A stretch of DNA of 64,000 nt from Inia geoffrensis. Its lineage: Eukaryota; Chordata; Mammalia; Artiodactyla; Iniidae. The stretch spans positions 170,056,815 through 170,120,814 of the forward strand of contig CM070900.1 in the NCBI GenBank assembly GCA_036417435.1, in the 5' to 3' direction. Position 1 is the stretch's first letter. Each line of letters starts with the position of its first letter. The notes below the pieces were generated by a model. It saw nothing but the letters and a program-made list of their open reading frames with translations, was not told the origin of the DNA and did no database searches. Below, piece after piece: positions 1 to 11,710 of this stretch. The position numbers were made by a program, and so were the translations under genes.

Positions 1-436
1 CATGAACCATTGAGATTAGCCACATGGATAAAATAGGGACTTTTGGTGAGAGTAGGGAATGCAAAGAAAACTTGATTGGTTGTGAGAAGTTTTGACCCTC
101 CTGGTAATGGGACTAGAAGACAAAAAGATGCAATATTCAAACAAGGCTGTATGGGAATCTGGGCATTAGCAAAGTATCTCCAAGGTCTCGGAAGAAAATG
201 TGTAAAAGAGGGCTGGAGAGTTAGCTGTTAGCAGTGTTGCATGGCTCTGGAAGGAGCCTGGCAACATCCTACCTCATTGAGGAGTGAAACTTTATGATGT
301 TTCTCAAAATGTCTTCAAGATGAGAATCATAATGAGTGCTTGTTAAAAATAGATCTAACCAAGCACCTTCATATCATTGGTTTTAGAGTGCTTGGAATGG
401 CATCCTGTAATTGATTTCTTATTTTATAACTTAAGG

Positions 437-495
437 CATATATATGCACACACATACACACACACATATATATATATGCATACATATGTATATAA
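437..495. repeat. Mixed CA/TA simple repeat
   Basis: Alternating CA, TACA and TA dinucleotides over about 60 bp. A short frame reading YAHTYTHTYIYMHTYVY comes from it and is not a gene. Confidence 0.85.
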
Positions 496-504
496 TTTTC
501 AACA

Positions 505-590
505 AAAACTCATTGATCACTGTATTCCAGGCACTGTTCTAGGTACAAGAGATACACACGACTGTGAACAAAACAGACAAAATGTCTGCT
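505..590 (-). mobile_element. L2-like LINE fragment
   Basis: The segment reading CCAGGCACTGTTCTAGGTAC followed by GTGAACAAAACAGACAAAAT resembles the antisense L2 3' end. Short and diverged. Confidence 0.5.
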
Positions 591-1054
591 TCGAGGGATT
601 TGTATCTTACTGAACCTGTTTAAGTACATTCTAAATTGTAACATAAAATGCATAGCTTATCTGGTAAAGTAAGTTTAAAACACTGATCGAAAGTCATTAC
701 CCTTTGTGTAGACTGTTCAGATTTGTAGTTGTGGTTGCTTTACTTAAAGGAACCAGGGCTATAGGAACAGCTATGGGGATAAGAGGCATTTGATAAGGAG
801 AAGGGCCTAAGATCCTTCTACACATAGGTGGGAGAAGATTCTACAATCTTCTAATATATAGATGGGGACTGTTGGGCTACATGGTGCTTAGAAGTGGTAA
901 GCCGTGTCTATAACTTGAGTGTGGGCTTCAAAGTCAACCAGATCTGCAACCTTGTCACAGCTTACCAGTTATTTGATATATGAGCACTGAAAAGTATCTT
1001 AGCCTCTCTCTTCCTTAGATTTCCATTTGAAGATAACTTCTGGAGATATGTATT

Positions 1055-1120
1055 TTTAATTATTAATATTTTGCAGACAAGAAAACAGAGCTTAGAGGTG
1101 CTAAGACATTTGCCAAATTA
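1055..1120 (-). mobile_element. MIR-like fragment
   Basis: Contains the pattern 'GACAAGAAAACAGAGCTTAG ... TAAGACATTTGCC', similar to the antisense MIR core. Too short for a firm call. Confidence 0.4.
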
Positions 1121-2464
1121 TAGATAGATAAATAAATTTCTTTAAAAGCCTATACATGTGAACAATATACATATACGGACATGAAACATTCTTGATTTCA
1201 TCAATTACTTTGCACCACTAATTATGCAAACCTAAATGTTATATCAGTAGTATCAATATTCATTGCTTAAGCTCTAAATAAGAGACACAGTTTAGAGTGG
1301 AGAAATCTTATCTGGTCTATCGTAATGGAATTCCTTTCTCCTTCAGCTACATTTTCATAATACTAAATTTACTATATTTTTACATTATGGTTATTTATTT
1401 CTTCTATCTCTACCAAATAATCATGAACATCTTATTTAAATATTTTATCCACCGTACCATATAGAGCCTAAAAATAACACTCAAGTAAGGGGTCAACAAA
1501 TGAGTAAGTGAAGGAGATTCAAAGAATCATCCTCAGGGAATAATTCTAAAGCAGGGAGGTAAAGAACATTGGAAACATAATCAAAAGTCTTCTCAGATAT
1601 TGTCAAATTTAGAAAAAAAAAAGAATAAATTTAATCAATTCAAATAAATTTACACGTCTGAAAATCCTAATAAGAACTTTCTATCCCTTTCCTTATCACA
1701 TTTGATTACATAAATAGTGATATTAATAAAATACTGCTATTGTCATATCAAAACACATGTAGATAATAAGAACATTTCCATTGAACACTGGAGGAAACTA
1801 CTGGCTCCATAACAGTGGTGACCACAAGTACTGGCTCGCTGCTTCATGGGCAGAGGCAAGTCTGTACCAAACTTATAACACTTTCTCAGCACACCATTAG
1901 TCCATGGTACATTGATTTGGCTCTGCTCTAAAGAAACATATTCTGACCATATGCACAGAGCTGTCAAAAGGATTTTATTGTTCCATCTTAAAAGATGAGC
2001 CCAAATCAAAGATCATCATACATTTTAGGAAAACTACAACATAAATCATTTAAAAGAGAAAAGAAAGATCTTGCTTATATGAATTATTTGGAGACACATT
2101 TAAGAAAAAAATGAGATATTTTCCAAGGAAATAGAACAGTGTCTAATTTTTTTAAATGTGAGGAAGGAATAAGGAAAATCATCAACCAAGAGCATCTAAG
2201 AATAATAGCTCTAGAAAGAGAAGACTGAGAGAAGCTGAGACAATTATGAAAGAAATAGTATAAGAGGCATATAATCTATGGATATGAGCAGTAGGTTGAA
2301 ATTTTTCACTCAGTGGACACCCTGAATAATGAATGAAAAAAAGAGATGAAAATATCAGAATGCCAATGATTAAGAGAAAATTCCAAAATTTCAGAGGGGA
2401 AAAAGAAGCACACACACACACAAATCAAAACAAAAAGAGGAGAACAAGCAAATAATTCACTTTA

Positions 2465-2930
2465 TGTTTATTATTTACTTATTTTTTTAAACATCTTTAT
2501 TGGAGTATAATTGCTTTACAATGGTGTGTCAGTTTCTGCTTTATAACAAAGTGAATCAGTTATACATATACACATGTTCCCATATCTCTTCCCTCTTGCG
2601 TCTCCCTCCCTCCCACCCTCCCTATCCCACCCCTCCAGGTGGTCACAAAGCACTGAGCTGATCTCCCTGTGCTATGGGGCTGCTTCCCACTAGCTATCTA
2701 TTTTACGTGAGTCTGTCATACAGAGTGAAGTAAGTCAGAAAGAGAAAAACAAATGCCATATGCTAACACATATATATATGGAATCTAAGAAAAAAAAGGT
2801 CATGAAGAACCTAGGGGTAAGATGGGAATAAAGACACAGACCTACTAGAGAATGGACTTGAGGATATGTGGAGGGGGAAGGGTAAGCTGTGACAAAGTGA
2901 GATAGTGGAATGGACATATATACACTACCA
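2465..2930 (-). mobile_element. L1 3' end with 5' inversion (twin priming)
   Basis: 2475-2710 is the antisense L1 3' end: T-rich start, 'TGGAGTATAATTGCTTTACA', then the GGTGGTCACAAAGCACTGAG stretch. From about 2712 to 2930 the sequence switches to the sense strand of the adjacent upstream L1 segment (GTCATACAGAGTGAAGTAAG through ATATACACTACCAAA). The two parts are neighbours in L1 but in opposite orientation. Matching 14-bp flanks at 2451-2464 and 2931-2944 (AATAATTCACTTTA and AATACTTCACTTTA, one mismatch) are the target-site duplication. The sense copy at 39264-40673 gives the collinear order for comparison. Confidence 0.9.
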
Positions 2931-3185
2931 AATACTTCACTTTAAATGGAGAATGAGAATGACATTAGTATTCTCATGAGCAGCATAGAAACAGGATGAA
3001 CCTTAGGAGTCAATGAATTAATGGATTTTGTGTTATAAAGAAAGATGATTTCCAACCAAGAATGACCAATCCAGATGATCAAATCTACTCCAAGGATAAA
3101 TTCAAGGAAGTACATATACAAAAAACATTCCCAATACATGTTTGGAAATCATACTAGGATCTCCGTCTTCAAAAATAAGGGACTA

Positions 3186-3395
3186 GGGCTCCCCTGGTGG
3201 AGCAGTGGTTGAGAGTCCGCCTGCCGATGCAGGGGATGCGGGTTTGTACCCCGGTCCGGGAAGATCCCACATGCCGCAGAGTGGCTGGGTCTGTGAGCCA
3301 TGGCCGCTGAGCCTGCGCGTCCGGAGCCTGTGCTCTGCAACGGGAGAGGCCACAACAGTGAGAGGCCTGCGAACCGCAAAAAAAAAAAAAAAAAA

Positions 3396-3399
<4 letters not shown>
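3186..3399 (+). mobile_element. CHR-2-type SINE
   Basis: tRNA-Glu-derived SINE beginning GGGCTCCCCTGGTGGAGCAG and ending GCGAACCGC plus a poly-A tail. The tRNA-like head carries pol III A-box and B-box-like blocks. A perfect 14-bp target duplication, AAAATAAGGGACTA, lies at 3172-3185 and 3457-3470, enclosing the tail and the TA repeat that follows. Confidence 0.95.
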
Positions 3400-3450
<51 letters not shown>

Positions 3451-3456
3451 TATAAT
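3400..3456. repeat. (TA)n microsatellite in SINE tail
   Basis: About 27 TA units directly after the SINE poly-A run and inside its target duplication, so the microsatellite belongs to the insertion. Confidence 0.95.
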
Positions 3457-4039
3457 AAAATAAGGGACTAAACCAAGAAAGAATTAAACATGACATGGAC
3501 ACATCTGAGGTATCCATCCAGCAAAGCAGTGTAGGAAAGCAGGTGGATGGGAGGTTGGTGGGGAGAACTACTTGAGAAAATGGGAATTTAATAACATACT
3601 GATATTAATGAGTGATTGGAATGTTTGTAATGCACTGATGATATAGTAAAGACAAATAGAGTGTAAAGAAGAAATATAACTAAAACTCTATAAAAACCAA
3701 AAACATTTATATATAAAACAAATGTAACAAATGAACTAGATATTGTTGCTTTTAGCCATATGAAGTTATTCCTTGATAAACTAAAATATATTTGTAATTT
3801 ATACATATAAATCAATACACGGGACTTGTATTGAGATGCAACTTCAATTCAGAATGGTGAAATATGAAATTATATTATCCAGGCCATGCGTTCAAGTTTG
3901 CTACCAGCAATAGTGTTTGAACATATATTGGGGAGATTGCACGAATCTTTTCTTAAAAGAGTGAACCATTTTGAAGCTAAAAATTATGCTCCTAGCTACC
4001 CAACCCAATTCAATCTTCACATAACCATTTTGCTGTGAC

Positions 4040-4262
4040 CTAACTGGTGATTCAGAGTAGTGGCTGAGGATTCAGACCAACTGAATCATAAACTAGTTGT
4101 AAAGTTGTTCAAACTTGGGCAAATGATGTAAGCATCGTTGCCTTAGTTTCATCACCTGTAAAAAGTAGATGATAGTTTCTTTCTCACAATATTGTTGTGA
4201 GGATTAAATGCACTAATATAAAGGAGGTGCTTAGAACAGAGCCTATTATAATGAGTTATTGC
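4040..4262 (+). mobile_element. MIR SINE
   Basis: Sense-oriented MIR pattern: 'GTTGTTCAAACTTGGGCAAATG', 'CCTTAGTTTCATCACCTGTA', then GTGAGGATTAAATGCA and 'GGAGGTGCTTAGAACAGAGCC'. No target duplication is visible, as expected for its age. Confidence 0.7.
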
Positions 4263-4760
4263 CTGATAGGATAGTTGCAAAAATTAGGTGAATACTATAT
4301 TTAAATAATGAAAACAGAATATTGCCTAATATAGCACTATAAAAAGTTTAGCAATTCAGTATAGTAGTGGCAGTATAAATGAAAAGACATAGATACCTGC
4401 CAGAATGCAAAAGCAGTACAGCCAATCTGTTTCTGATTCAAATGACTTGGGTTTTCCTGATTAAAAAAGTTAATTGAAAACACTGATAAAATAATAATGA
4501 TAATACATCTTTCTGATAATTTCCACAATTGTTCCACATGATCTTTGTATGTGTCTGTGTGAGTGTGTAGCAATAAAGCAAATTACATAGATATGACAAA
4601 CATCTTGAGAAGAGTAAATTCAGATAAAGTATGATTTCCCGTAATGGGAGAATCAGCATGAGGCATCAGTGTCTAATTTATTAATTTATCACAAACAAAA
4701 AAATCCACTGAAAATAACTGGTGCTAAAAATGTAATGCTGAAACCTAGGCATTGCTTCTT

Positions 4761-4980
4761 TTTTTTTTTTTTTTTTCCTTTTTTTTTCTGCGGTACGTGG
4801 GCCTCTCACTGTGTGGCCTCTCCCTGCTGTGGAGCACAGACTCCGGACATGCAGGCTCAGTGGCCATGGCTCATGGGCCCAGCCGCTCCACGGCATTTGG
4901 GATCTTCCCGGACGGGGGCACGAACCCGTGTCCCCTGCATTGGTAGGCGGACTCTCAACCACTGTGCCACCAGGGAAGCC
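4761..4980 (-). mobile_element. CHR-2-type SINE
   Basis: Antisense copy: a poly-T run, then the reverse complement of the CHR-2 body ending CCAGGGAAGCC. A 16-bp perfect target duplication, CTAGGCATTGCTTCTT, lies at 4745-4760 and 4981-4996. Confidence 0.95.
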
Positions 4981-5459
4981 CTAGGCATTGCTTCTTAATT
5001 AAATATTGGCAATATTGTTTGCTCTAATCTTTAAAAAGTTCCTTTGTAATCTATTTTCAGCTTAAGACACCTATTATTTATCTTCAATTTTCAAATCAAA
5101 AAATCATGAAGTGTCAAAATGACTGTAAAATCAGGGCTTATATACAAGATTAATTTCCACTTTTCCTGAAAGTCAACATATGGGCTTCAAAGGTGCTAGA
5201 CTTATAAATAGTAAGATTAAAAGAAAAAGATCCAGGCCTCAATGTACATATCTCCTATTTATTCTTAGGTGTGTGTAACTACTTTGACAATCTCTTGTAT
5301 ACTTTCTAAGTATTCAGTTTGTTTGAAAGTTTTATTTTATATATATTTACAGGTCCATTAGTAATCATTTAATATCAGGCAGACTAAAACTTAAAAGTAA
5401 TGCGAAGTTTAACAAAGCAGAATATTGACCACTTGAATTAACAAAAAAGTGTAATATAA

Positions 5460-6838
5460 CCCTTTTTCTTTTATTGTGGTGAGAGCACAACATACATGAA
5501 ATCTGTCCTCTTCACAAAATTTTAAGTGGACAACATAGTATTATTAACTACAGGCAGAATGCTGTATAACAGATCTCTAGAACTTGTTCATCTTGTAGAA
5601 CTGAAACTTTATAATCATTGAACAGCAGTACCCCTTCCTCCACTCCCTCAGCCCCTGGCAACCAATATTCTACTCTCTGTTTTTATTTTTTAACTGTTTT
5701 AATACTTTATGTAAGTGGAACCATGCAGTGTTCGTCCTACAACTGGCTTATTTCACTTAGCATAATATCCTCCAGGTTCTTCTGTGATGCTGCATATGGA
5801 AAGGTTTTCTTCTTTTTTAAGTCTGAATAATATTCCATTGTACCTATATACCACATGTTTTTCATCCATTAATCTGTCAATGGACATTTAGGTTGTTTCT
5901 ATATCTTATCTACTGTGAATAATGCTACAGTGAACATGGAAGTGTGGATATCACTTTGAGAACCTGATTTCAATTCTTTTGGATGTATACCCAGAGGTGC
6001 CATTGCTCTATCATATGATAGTTCTATTTTTAATTTTTTGAGAAATTTCCGTTCTGTTTTCCATAGTATCATTTTACATTCCCATCGTTGTACATCCCAT
6101 TAACAATGAACAAGGGACAGGAATTCCAATTTCTCCACATCCTAACCTACATGCACTTTTTAAAAAAAATAATAGCCAACGTGATAGGTGTGAGGTGATA
6201 TCTCATTGTGGTTCCAATTTGCATTTCCACGTTGATAAATGGTATTGAGCATCTTTTCATATAACTGTTGGACATTTGTATGTATTCTTTGGAGAAATGT
6301 CTGTAAGTCCTTTGCCCATTTTTAAATCAAATTGCGTGTAGGTTTTCTTGCTATCAGTTTGTAGGGGTTTCTTATATATATTGGAGATTAACCTCTTACC
6401 AGATATATGATTTGCGACTTTTTTCCTATTCTCTAGGTTGCCTTTTTACTCTGTTGACTGTTTGCTGTACAGAACCGTTTTTGTTTGATATAGTTTTATT
6501 TGTCTACTTTTCCTTTCATTGCTTGTGCTTGTGGAGTCATATCCAAAAAATCTCTTCCTAAACCAATGTCATGAAGATTTTCCCTTATGTTTTCACTACA
6601 GTTTCAGTTCTTACACTTAAGTGTTTAATCCATTTTGAGTTGATTTATGTGTAAGGAATAAGACAAGGGTCTGATTTTACTTTTTGCATGTGGATATCTG
6701 GTTTCCCCAATACCATTTGTTAAAGAGATTATCCTTTCCCATTGTGTGTTCTTTGATCCCTTGTCAAAGACCAGCTGACCTTATAAGCATGGATTTATTT
6801 CTGAGCTTTCTATACATTTTCAGTGGCCTATATTTTTA
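5460..6838 (-). mobile_element. L1 3' half (older L1M-type)
   Basis: Antisense L1 3' UTR and ORF2 C-terminal region: the blocks 'CAGCCCCTGGCAACCAATAT', 'TATTTCACTTAGCATAATAT', 'GAATAATATTCCATTGTACC' and 'AGGTTGCCTTTTTACTCTGT' appear in the expected order. The element continues in inverted orientation from about 6840 to 8035, so this is the non-inverted half of one rearranged copy. Confidence 0.85.
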
Positions 6839-6839
6839 T

Positions 6840-7191
6840 CTTGGGATGAAAGAATGGTTTAACATACATAAATTAATTAATGTGATACCCCACATTAACA
6901 GAATGAAGGATAAAAATTGCATAATCATCTCAATAGATGGAAAAAAAGCATTTGACAAAATTCAACACCCTTTAATGATGAAAACTCAACAAACTATATA
7001 TAAAAGAAATTTACCTTAATATAAAAAAGACCATATTTGAAAAGGTCATAACTAACATCCTACTCAATGGTGAAAAACTGAAAGCTTTTTAAGATCAGGA
7101 AGAAGCCAAGGATGCCTGCTTTTGAAAACTTCTTTCAACATAGTACTGGAAGTCCTAGGCTGAGCAAATAGGCAAAAAAAAAAAAAAAAAG

Positions 7192-7260
<69 letters not shown>

Positions 7261-7299
7261 AAAGAAAGAAAGAAAGATAAAAGAAAGAAAGAAAAATAA

Positions 7300-7347
<48 letters not shown>

Positions 7348-8035
7348 GAAAGAAAGAAAGAAAGAAAAAGAAAAAAGAAAGAAAGAAAGAAAAGGCATCT
7401 AACACTGAAAGGAAAAAGTAAAATTTATTTCTGTTTGCATATGGCACAATTTTATACGTAAAAAACCCTAAAGTTGCTCCCCAAAACTATTACAATTAAT
7501 GAATGAATTCAGTAAAATTGCAGAATACAAAAATATAAAATGAGTTTCATTTCTATCAATAACAACAAACTATCCAAAAAATAAATTAAGAAAATAACCT
7601 CATTTACAATATCATCAAGAGTAAAATACTTAGTAATAAACTTAACAAAGGAGGTGAAAGACTTGTATCTTGAAAACTATAAAACATTGATGAAAGAAAT
7701 TAAAGAAGACACGACTAATTGGAAAGACATCTCATGTTCATGGATTGTAAGACTTAATATTGTTCAAATGGCCACACTACCCAAAGTGTCTACAGATTCA
7801 TTGTAACCTTTATCGAAATCCCAAAAGCACTTTTTCACAGAAATAGAAAAAACAATTCTAAAATTCATATAGAACTACAAAAAAATCAGAATAGTCAAAA
7901 TAATCTTGAGAAAGAAGAGCAAAGCTGGAGTCGTCACACTTCCTGATTTCAAAATATCTTAGAAAAGTATAAACATTAAAACAAGTAGTGTACTGCTAAA
8001 AACTCAATTCCAAATTAAAAAAGAAAAAAGTTATA
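6840..8035 (+). mobile_element. L1 ORF2 region, inverted half of the adjacent L1
   Basis: Sense-strand L1 ORF2 relics. The translation contains [20 protein letters not shown], the reverse-transcriptase block, and further on nucleotide blocks such as 'ATCCCAAAAGCACTTTTTCA'. It is interrupted by a (GAAA)n tract at 7191-7393. Its end matches the L1 position where the antisense half at 5460-6838 begins, as expected for twin-priming inversion. Flanks 'AAAAAAGTGTAATATAACC' (5444-5462) and 'AAAAAAGTTATATACCA' (about 8024-8040) may be a diverged target duplication. Confidence 0.8.
7175..7393. repeat. Poly-A plus (GAAA)n polypurine tract
   Basis: About 16 A residues followed by some 200 bp of near-perfect GAAA repeats with interruptions such as GATAAAA. 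The plus strand is almost purely purine from 7191 to 7393. The tract replaces the A-rich segment normally found at this point in L1 ORF2. Confidence 0.97.
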
Positions 8036-10500
8036 TACCAAGTATAGCCAAACAAAATGGAACAGCTCAGTCACTTTACAAAGAGCTCCTGTGCTTCCTG
8101 GAAGTCATTCAGGGGAGTGGCTAAAGACAAAGTTTTTGTTGTCAACTGCCAGAGTTTTCCCAGCCTCACTGTTTACCAAGAGTAATTCAGCATTTGTAAA
8201 AATGGAGGTGATTATAGGAGATAGGATCGTTTCAAGCATTAAATGGAATAATGCATATAAAATCTTTTGGTCAATATTTGATACACTGTGGTAGTTCAAT
8301 ATAAGTTGTGGTACTCTAGCCTTTTTTTAGGAAAGAAGAGGGAGCTACAGATGAGTATAATTTTCTGAGTCCCACAAAAGAAATCATAAAATAAACTTAA
8401 GTTCTTTGAATACTATCTTTTAAGATCAGAGTTTTCTTTTGGTTTTGCTTTTTTTTTATTCTTACATTCTCAGTGCATAGTGTAGTATTAGCTGCCACAA
8501 CAACGATCACTTAATTGATGGCCCTATAAATGAAAAGCTAATGAAATTTCTTCCCAGAGCATATCTGAAGAGCTGCCCTGGTATTTAGCCTTAATCACTA
8601 TATTATTGGGTTGGGGTTCTTGGGTTCCTGTACTCTGGACATTATGGAAGACTCAAGGCATCACCTCATTGCAATATCTCACCCTTCAGACTAAGAGATG
8701 GAAGCCATAAGATGCTGAAGCTTTCTCTTTCAGATGGAAAATCCTAAAAATGGGACTTAGTAGGACCCTGCATTCTAATACTTGGACTCACAGGAAGTGG
8801 ATGCCTGGGGATCAGAAAATGTCAGGACAAAAGAGAAAAAAATAAGACAAAAAGCAATATATGTAGAGCAACCCAACTGGAGAATGATCCTAATCAACAG
8901 ACAAGCCCTAGCTTTGTTCCTTAAAGTCACAGACTAAAAGAAAGCCATGCTCCTGGGCCTGACTCCAGTGGAAGGAAACTGTGAGAATCTACAGACAAGA
9001 CAACAAGGGAGACCACAGTAGCAGGCCATATAATTTTCTTGGACTCGTAACTCCTCAGCGGGGTAGATTTAGAGAATGGACCTAACTGCTATCCAAAACT
9101 TCAAAGACATGAAACCTTCTGCTGAATGTGGCCCTATGTTCAGTGCTCTAAAGAAGTAAGAGGAGAACTTGGAACTGGATATCAGCCCCAGCCTGCATTA
9201 AGGACTCTGGTTTGCAAATGAACTTCCATCCAGCTGCTAAATCTTTACAAACAAGGGCATCAAACCCTAAATAAAAAGAAATTTATCTTCTCACAGCTCC
9301 TTTTTCAATACCACAAACCCATAATTCGTAATTGTACCCAGCAAGATTGCCCTTTACCAGGTTTTCAATCTACCTCTTAAATCAAATGAGTCGAATTCAT
9401 GATGGTAATATTCTGAATATTCTTGTGCTTCTGGAGCAGCATCTCCTGCTGTCTGCCCACTTTTCATTTGGTCTCTTTTCTGTCTCCTCAGCTGGGTCAT
9501 AAAATAAATTCATGAATAATCCCATCTAGCTATAACTCACTTTCTCTTAGGCTTTTAATCCCTTTTTGTCTTTTAATCTGCTCTATATTTTATGGCTGGC
9601 TTACAACTTGAAAGCTTTTAAAAAAATACTGTATATGAACACTCCATGTACTAATATATTCACCAAAATATTGGAAAAGAATAATTTTAGCAAGATGGAA
9701 AAAAATTTCATGATAAATAATAGAATTATAAGTGAATTGAGATATAGCTTTTATTTGGAAATAATGGCATAGTTAATTTATGACATATTTTTGTCATCAA
9801 GAATGTATTTTAAAGTAGCATCAAATTTTACCAATTTAGGTAACAGGAATGTCTCCCCGTTAGCATATATTGTGCAGGTAATAAGTTCAATGTTCCATAC
9901 AGTATGCAATAAAATTATAGTTTAGTGATATAATGTTTTTTACCTTTCTTTTTATGTGTTACTCTGAAAAGTTCAAGGGGTTAATAAACAGATCACTGTC
10001 CTATAAAGTCGTGATAATACATATGTTATTTTTCTTTTTTGATGAGTTTTAAAACTCACATCCAACTTTTAAAGTTTTTTCTAAATGAAAACATACATTA
10101 CCATGAGAAAGATATCTATAACTTTTTCAAATTCAAATCATAGGTTCCATTCTCAGGAGAGAAACATATGAAGTGACAATTTGATAAAAACTTAGGTGAA
10201 GTGAAATAAAGTTGATAAATCAATCAAAGTTTAATCTTATTAACTATCAACTTAATCAGGGTCTTTTGTCTAGAATTACAACATGTGTTTATATCCTGGA
10301 ATCTAAAGACATCTATTCCAAATCTCCCATTTTATAGATGAATAAACTGAGACCAGATTATTTGTCTTTTGCATTGTCATTTGCACATCAATTGAGAGAA
10401 TTTGGATTAGAAGACATATGAAATCTAGTAAAGTTTGAATTTTGTTTAGCTGCAGTACATTTCTACCCTGATGAGCTGGATTACAATGAACAAGTACAGA
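8036..10500. other. Intronic stretch, no gene or repeat recognised
   Basis: 8600-9500 is less AT-rich than the surroundings and could be a diverged transposon relic, but I cannot assign a family. The rest is AT-rich with no coding signal. Confidence 0.5.
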
Positions 10501-10502
10501 TG

Positions 10503-10733
10503 ACAATTGAACAACACAGGGGCTAGGGGCTTCTACCCTACACGCAGTTGAAAATCTGGGTCTAACTTATAGTTGGCTCTTCGTATCCATGGTTCCTCCT
10601 TATCCACAGTTCTACATCCCTGGGTTCAACCAACCATGGATCATGTAGTAGCGTAATATTCACCATTGAAAAAATTTGCATATAAGTAGACCCAAGCAGT
10701 TCAAAGTTGTGTTGTTCAAGGGTCAACTGTACT
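10503..10733. mobile_element. Tigger/pogo-like non-autonomous DNA transposon
   Basis: Imperfect terminal inverted repeats: left 'TGACAATTGAACAACACAGG', right 'GTGTTGTTCAAGGGTCAACTG'. The middle has the CTTCGTATCCATGGTTCC and 'GGTTCAACCAACCATGGATC' pattern of Tigger-related MITE-like elements. It is flanked by TA on the right. Confidence 0.75.
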
Positions 10734-11479
10734 GTATTGTAAGTGCTTAAGTCTTTTATTTCTTTAAAAATTACTAAAACTAAACATCAGCCTAAATCAC
10801 TGCAACATTTAACCACAGCAACACAAAAGGAACAAAATCTAAATATTAAATCACAGCACTTATACACAAATAACACATCTTTCTCTATTAGCTAAGATTA
10901 GTTAATCAATAATGGCTAAAATTACTGCTACTTTATAGCTGAACATGCTATCAGTATACATGTTTATCTTTGAGCACTTTTAAATATTGCAGTCATGTGA
11001 CATCATCCTATATTTTTAGTTTGTGAAATAATCATTAATCAAGATCACTGGACTCCAGGTAATGGGAACTGATAGAACCAGTTCTGGACTTTATTGTAAT
11101 GAATTTTCGATAGATATGAACTCAGTATAGTCCTTGCTTTTATAAAAGTTTATTCTCTTCTTTAAAACTGAGAGTAGAATCATACACTCTTTGATAGATT
11201 TAGCAGGGCTTGATATGTCGAGATCACTAACATGCTAGTAATTGATTTCTTGTATTTTTTTGCCACTTTCATTGTGTTCTAAAGTCACTTTTGATTTGAA
11301 GCTGCTCCTTTGATTTCTGTAACAGACAGCAAAACAGCATCACTGCCATAAAGGTTGAGACAAGGGGACATTGAGTTTTTGACCCAAGTCAAGAGATGTA
11401 ATAAAGGCTTCAATGGAAAATTCTAACATGGGCTAATCAAAAATATTTTCTAAGCCAAAATCATTTATTTTTTATTAGC

Positions 11480-11710
11480 TTATTCAAGAGAAATTTATTA
11501 AGAACCTATTAGGCACCAAGCTCTATAGTAGGTACTGGAATTAAAAAAGAACAGTACGCAGTCTTCACTCTGTATGGCGTGCTTGCTGCCTAGTGGAAGC
11601 ATGAGAGACGTGGCATGACGCTCTGTGAGCATATGGAAATGAGTTTCTGGAAGAGGAGTTATTGAGACCAATTTTTAATTTGGGCTGAAGTTCACCTGGG
11701 TGAAATGAGA
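11480..11710 (-). mobile_element. L2-like LINE fragment
   Basis: 'TTTATTAAGAACCTATTAGG' followed by CACCAAGCTCTATAGTAGGT matches the antisense L2 3' end. Later blocks (GAGTTTCTGGAAGAGGAGTT, GAAGTTCACCTGGGTG) fit upstream L2. Diverged; the right border is unclear. Confidence 0.55.

Noticed and set aside
3186..3260. tRNA-like sequence with A and B boxes
   Set aside because: It is the tRNA-Glu-derived head of a SINE; the rest of the tRNA fold is not preserved, so no tRNA gene is called here or in the other SINE copies.
3149..3517. 122-residue minus-strand frame with an (IY)n run
   Set aside because: It comes from the (TA)n tail and the SINE before it.
7064..7447. Minus-strand 127-residue frame made of SFFLSFFL repeats
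   Set aside because: It is the translation of the (GAAA)n microsatellite; low complexity, no gene.
8570..9500. Less AT-rich segment that might be an LTR or retroviral relic
   Set aside because: I found no recognisable LTR ends, primer-binding site or protein motifs, so I did not call a mobile element.
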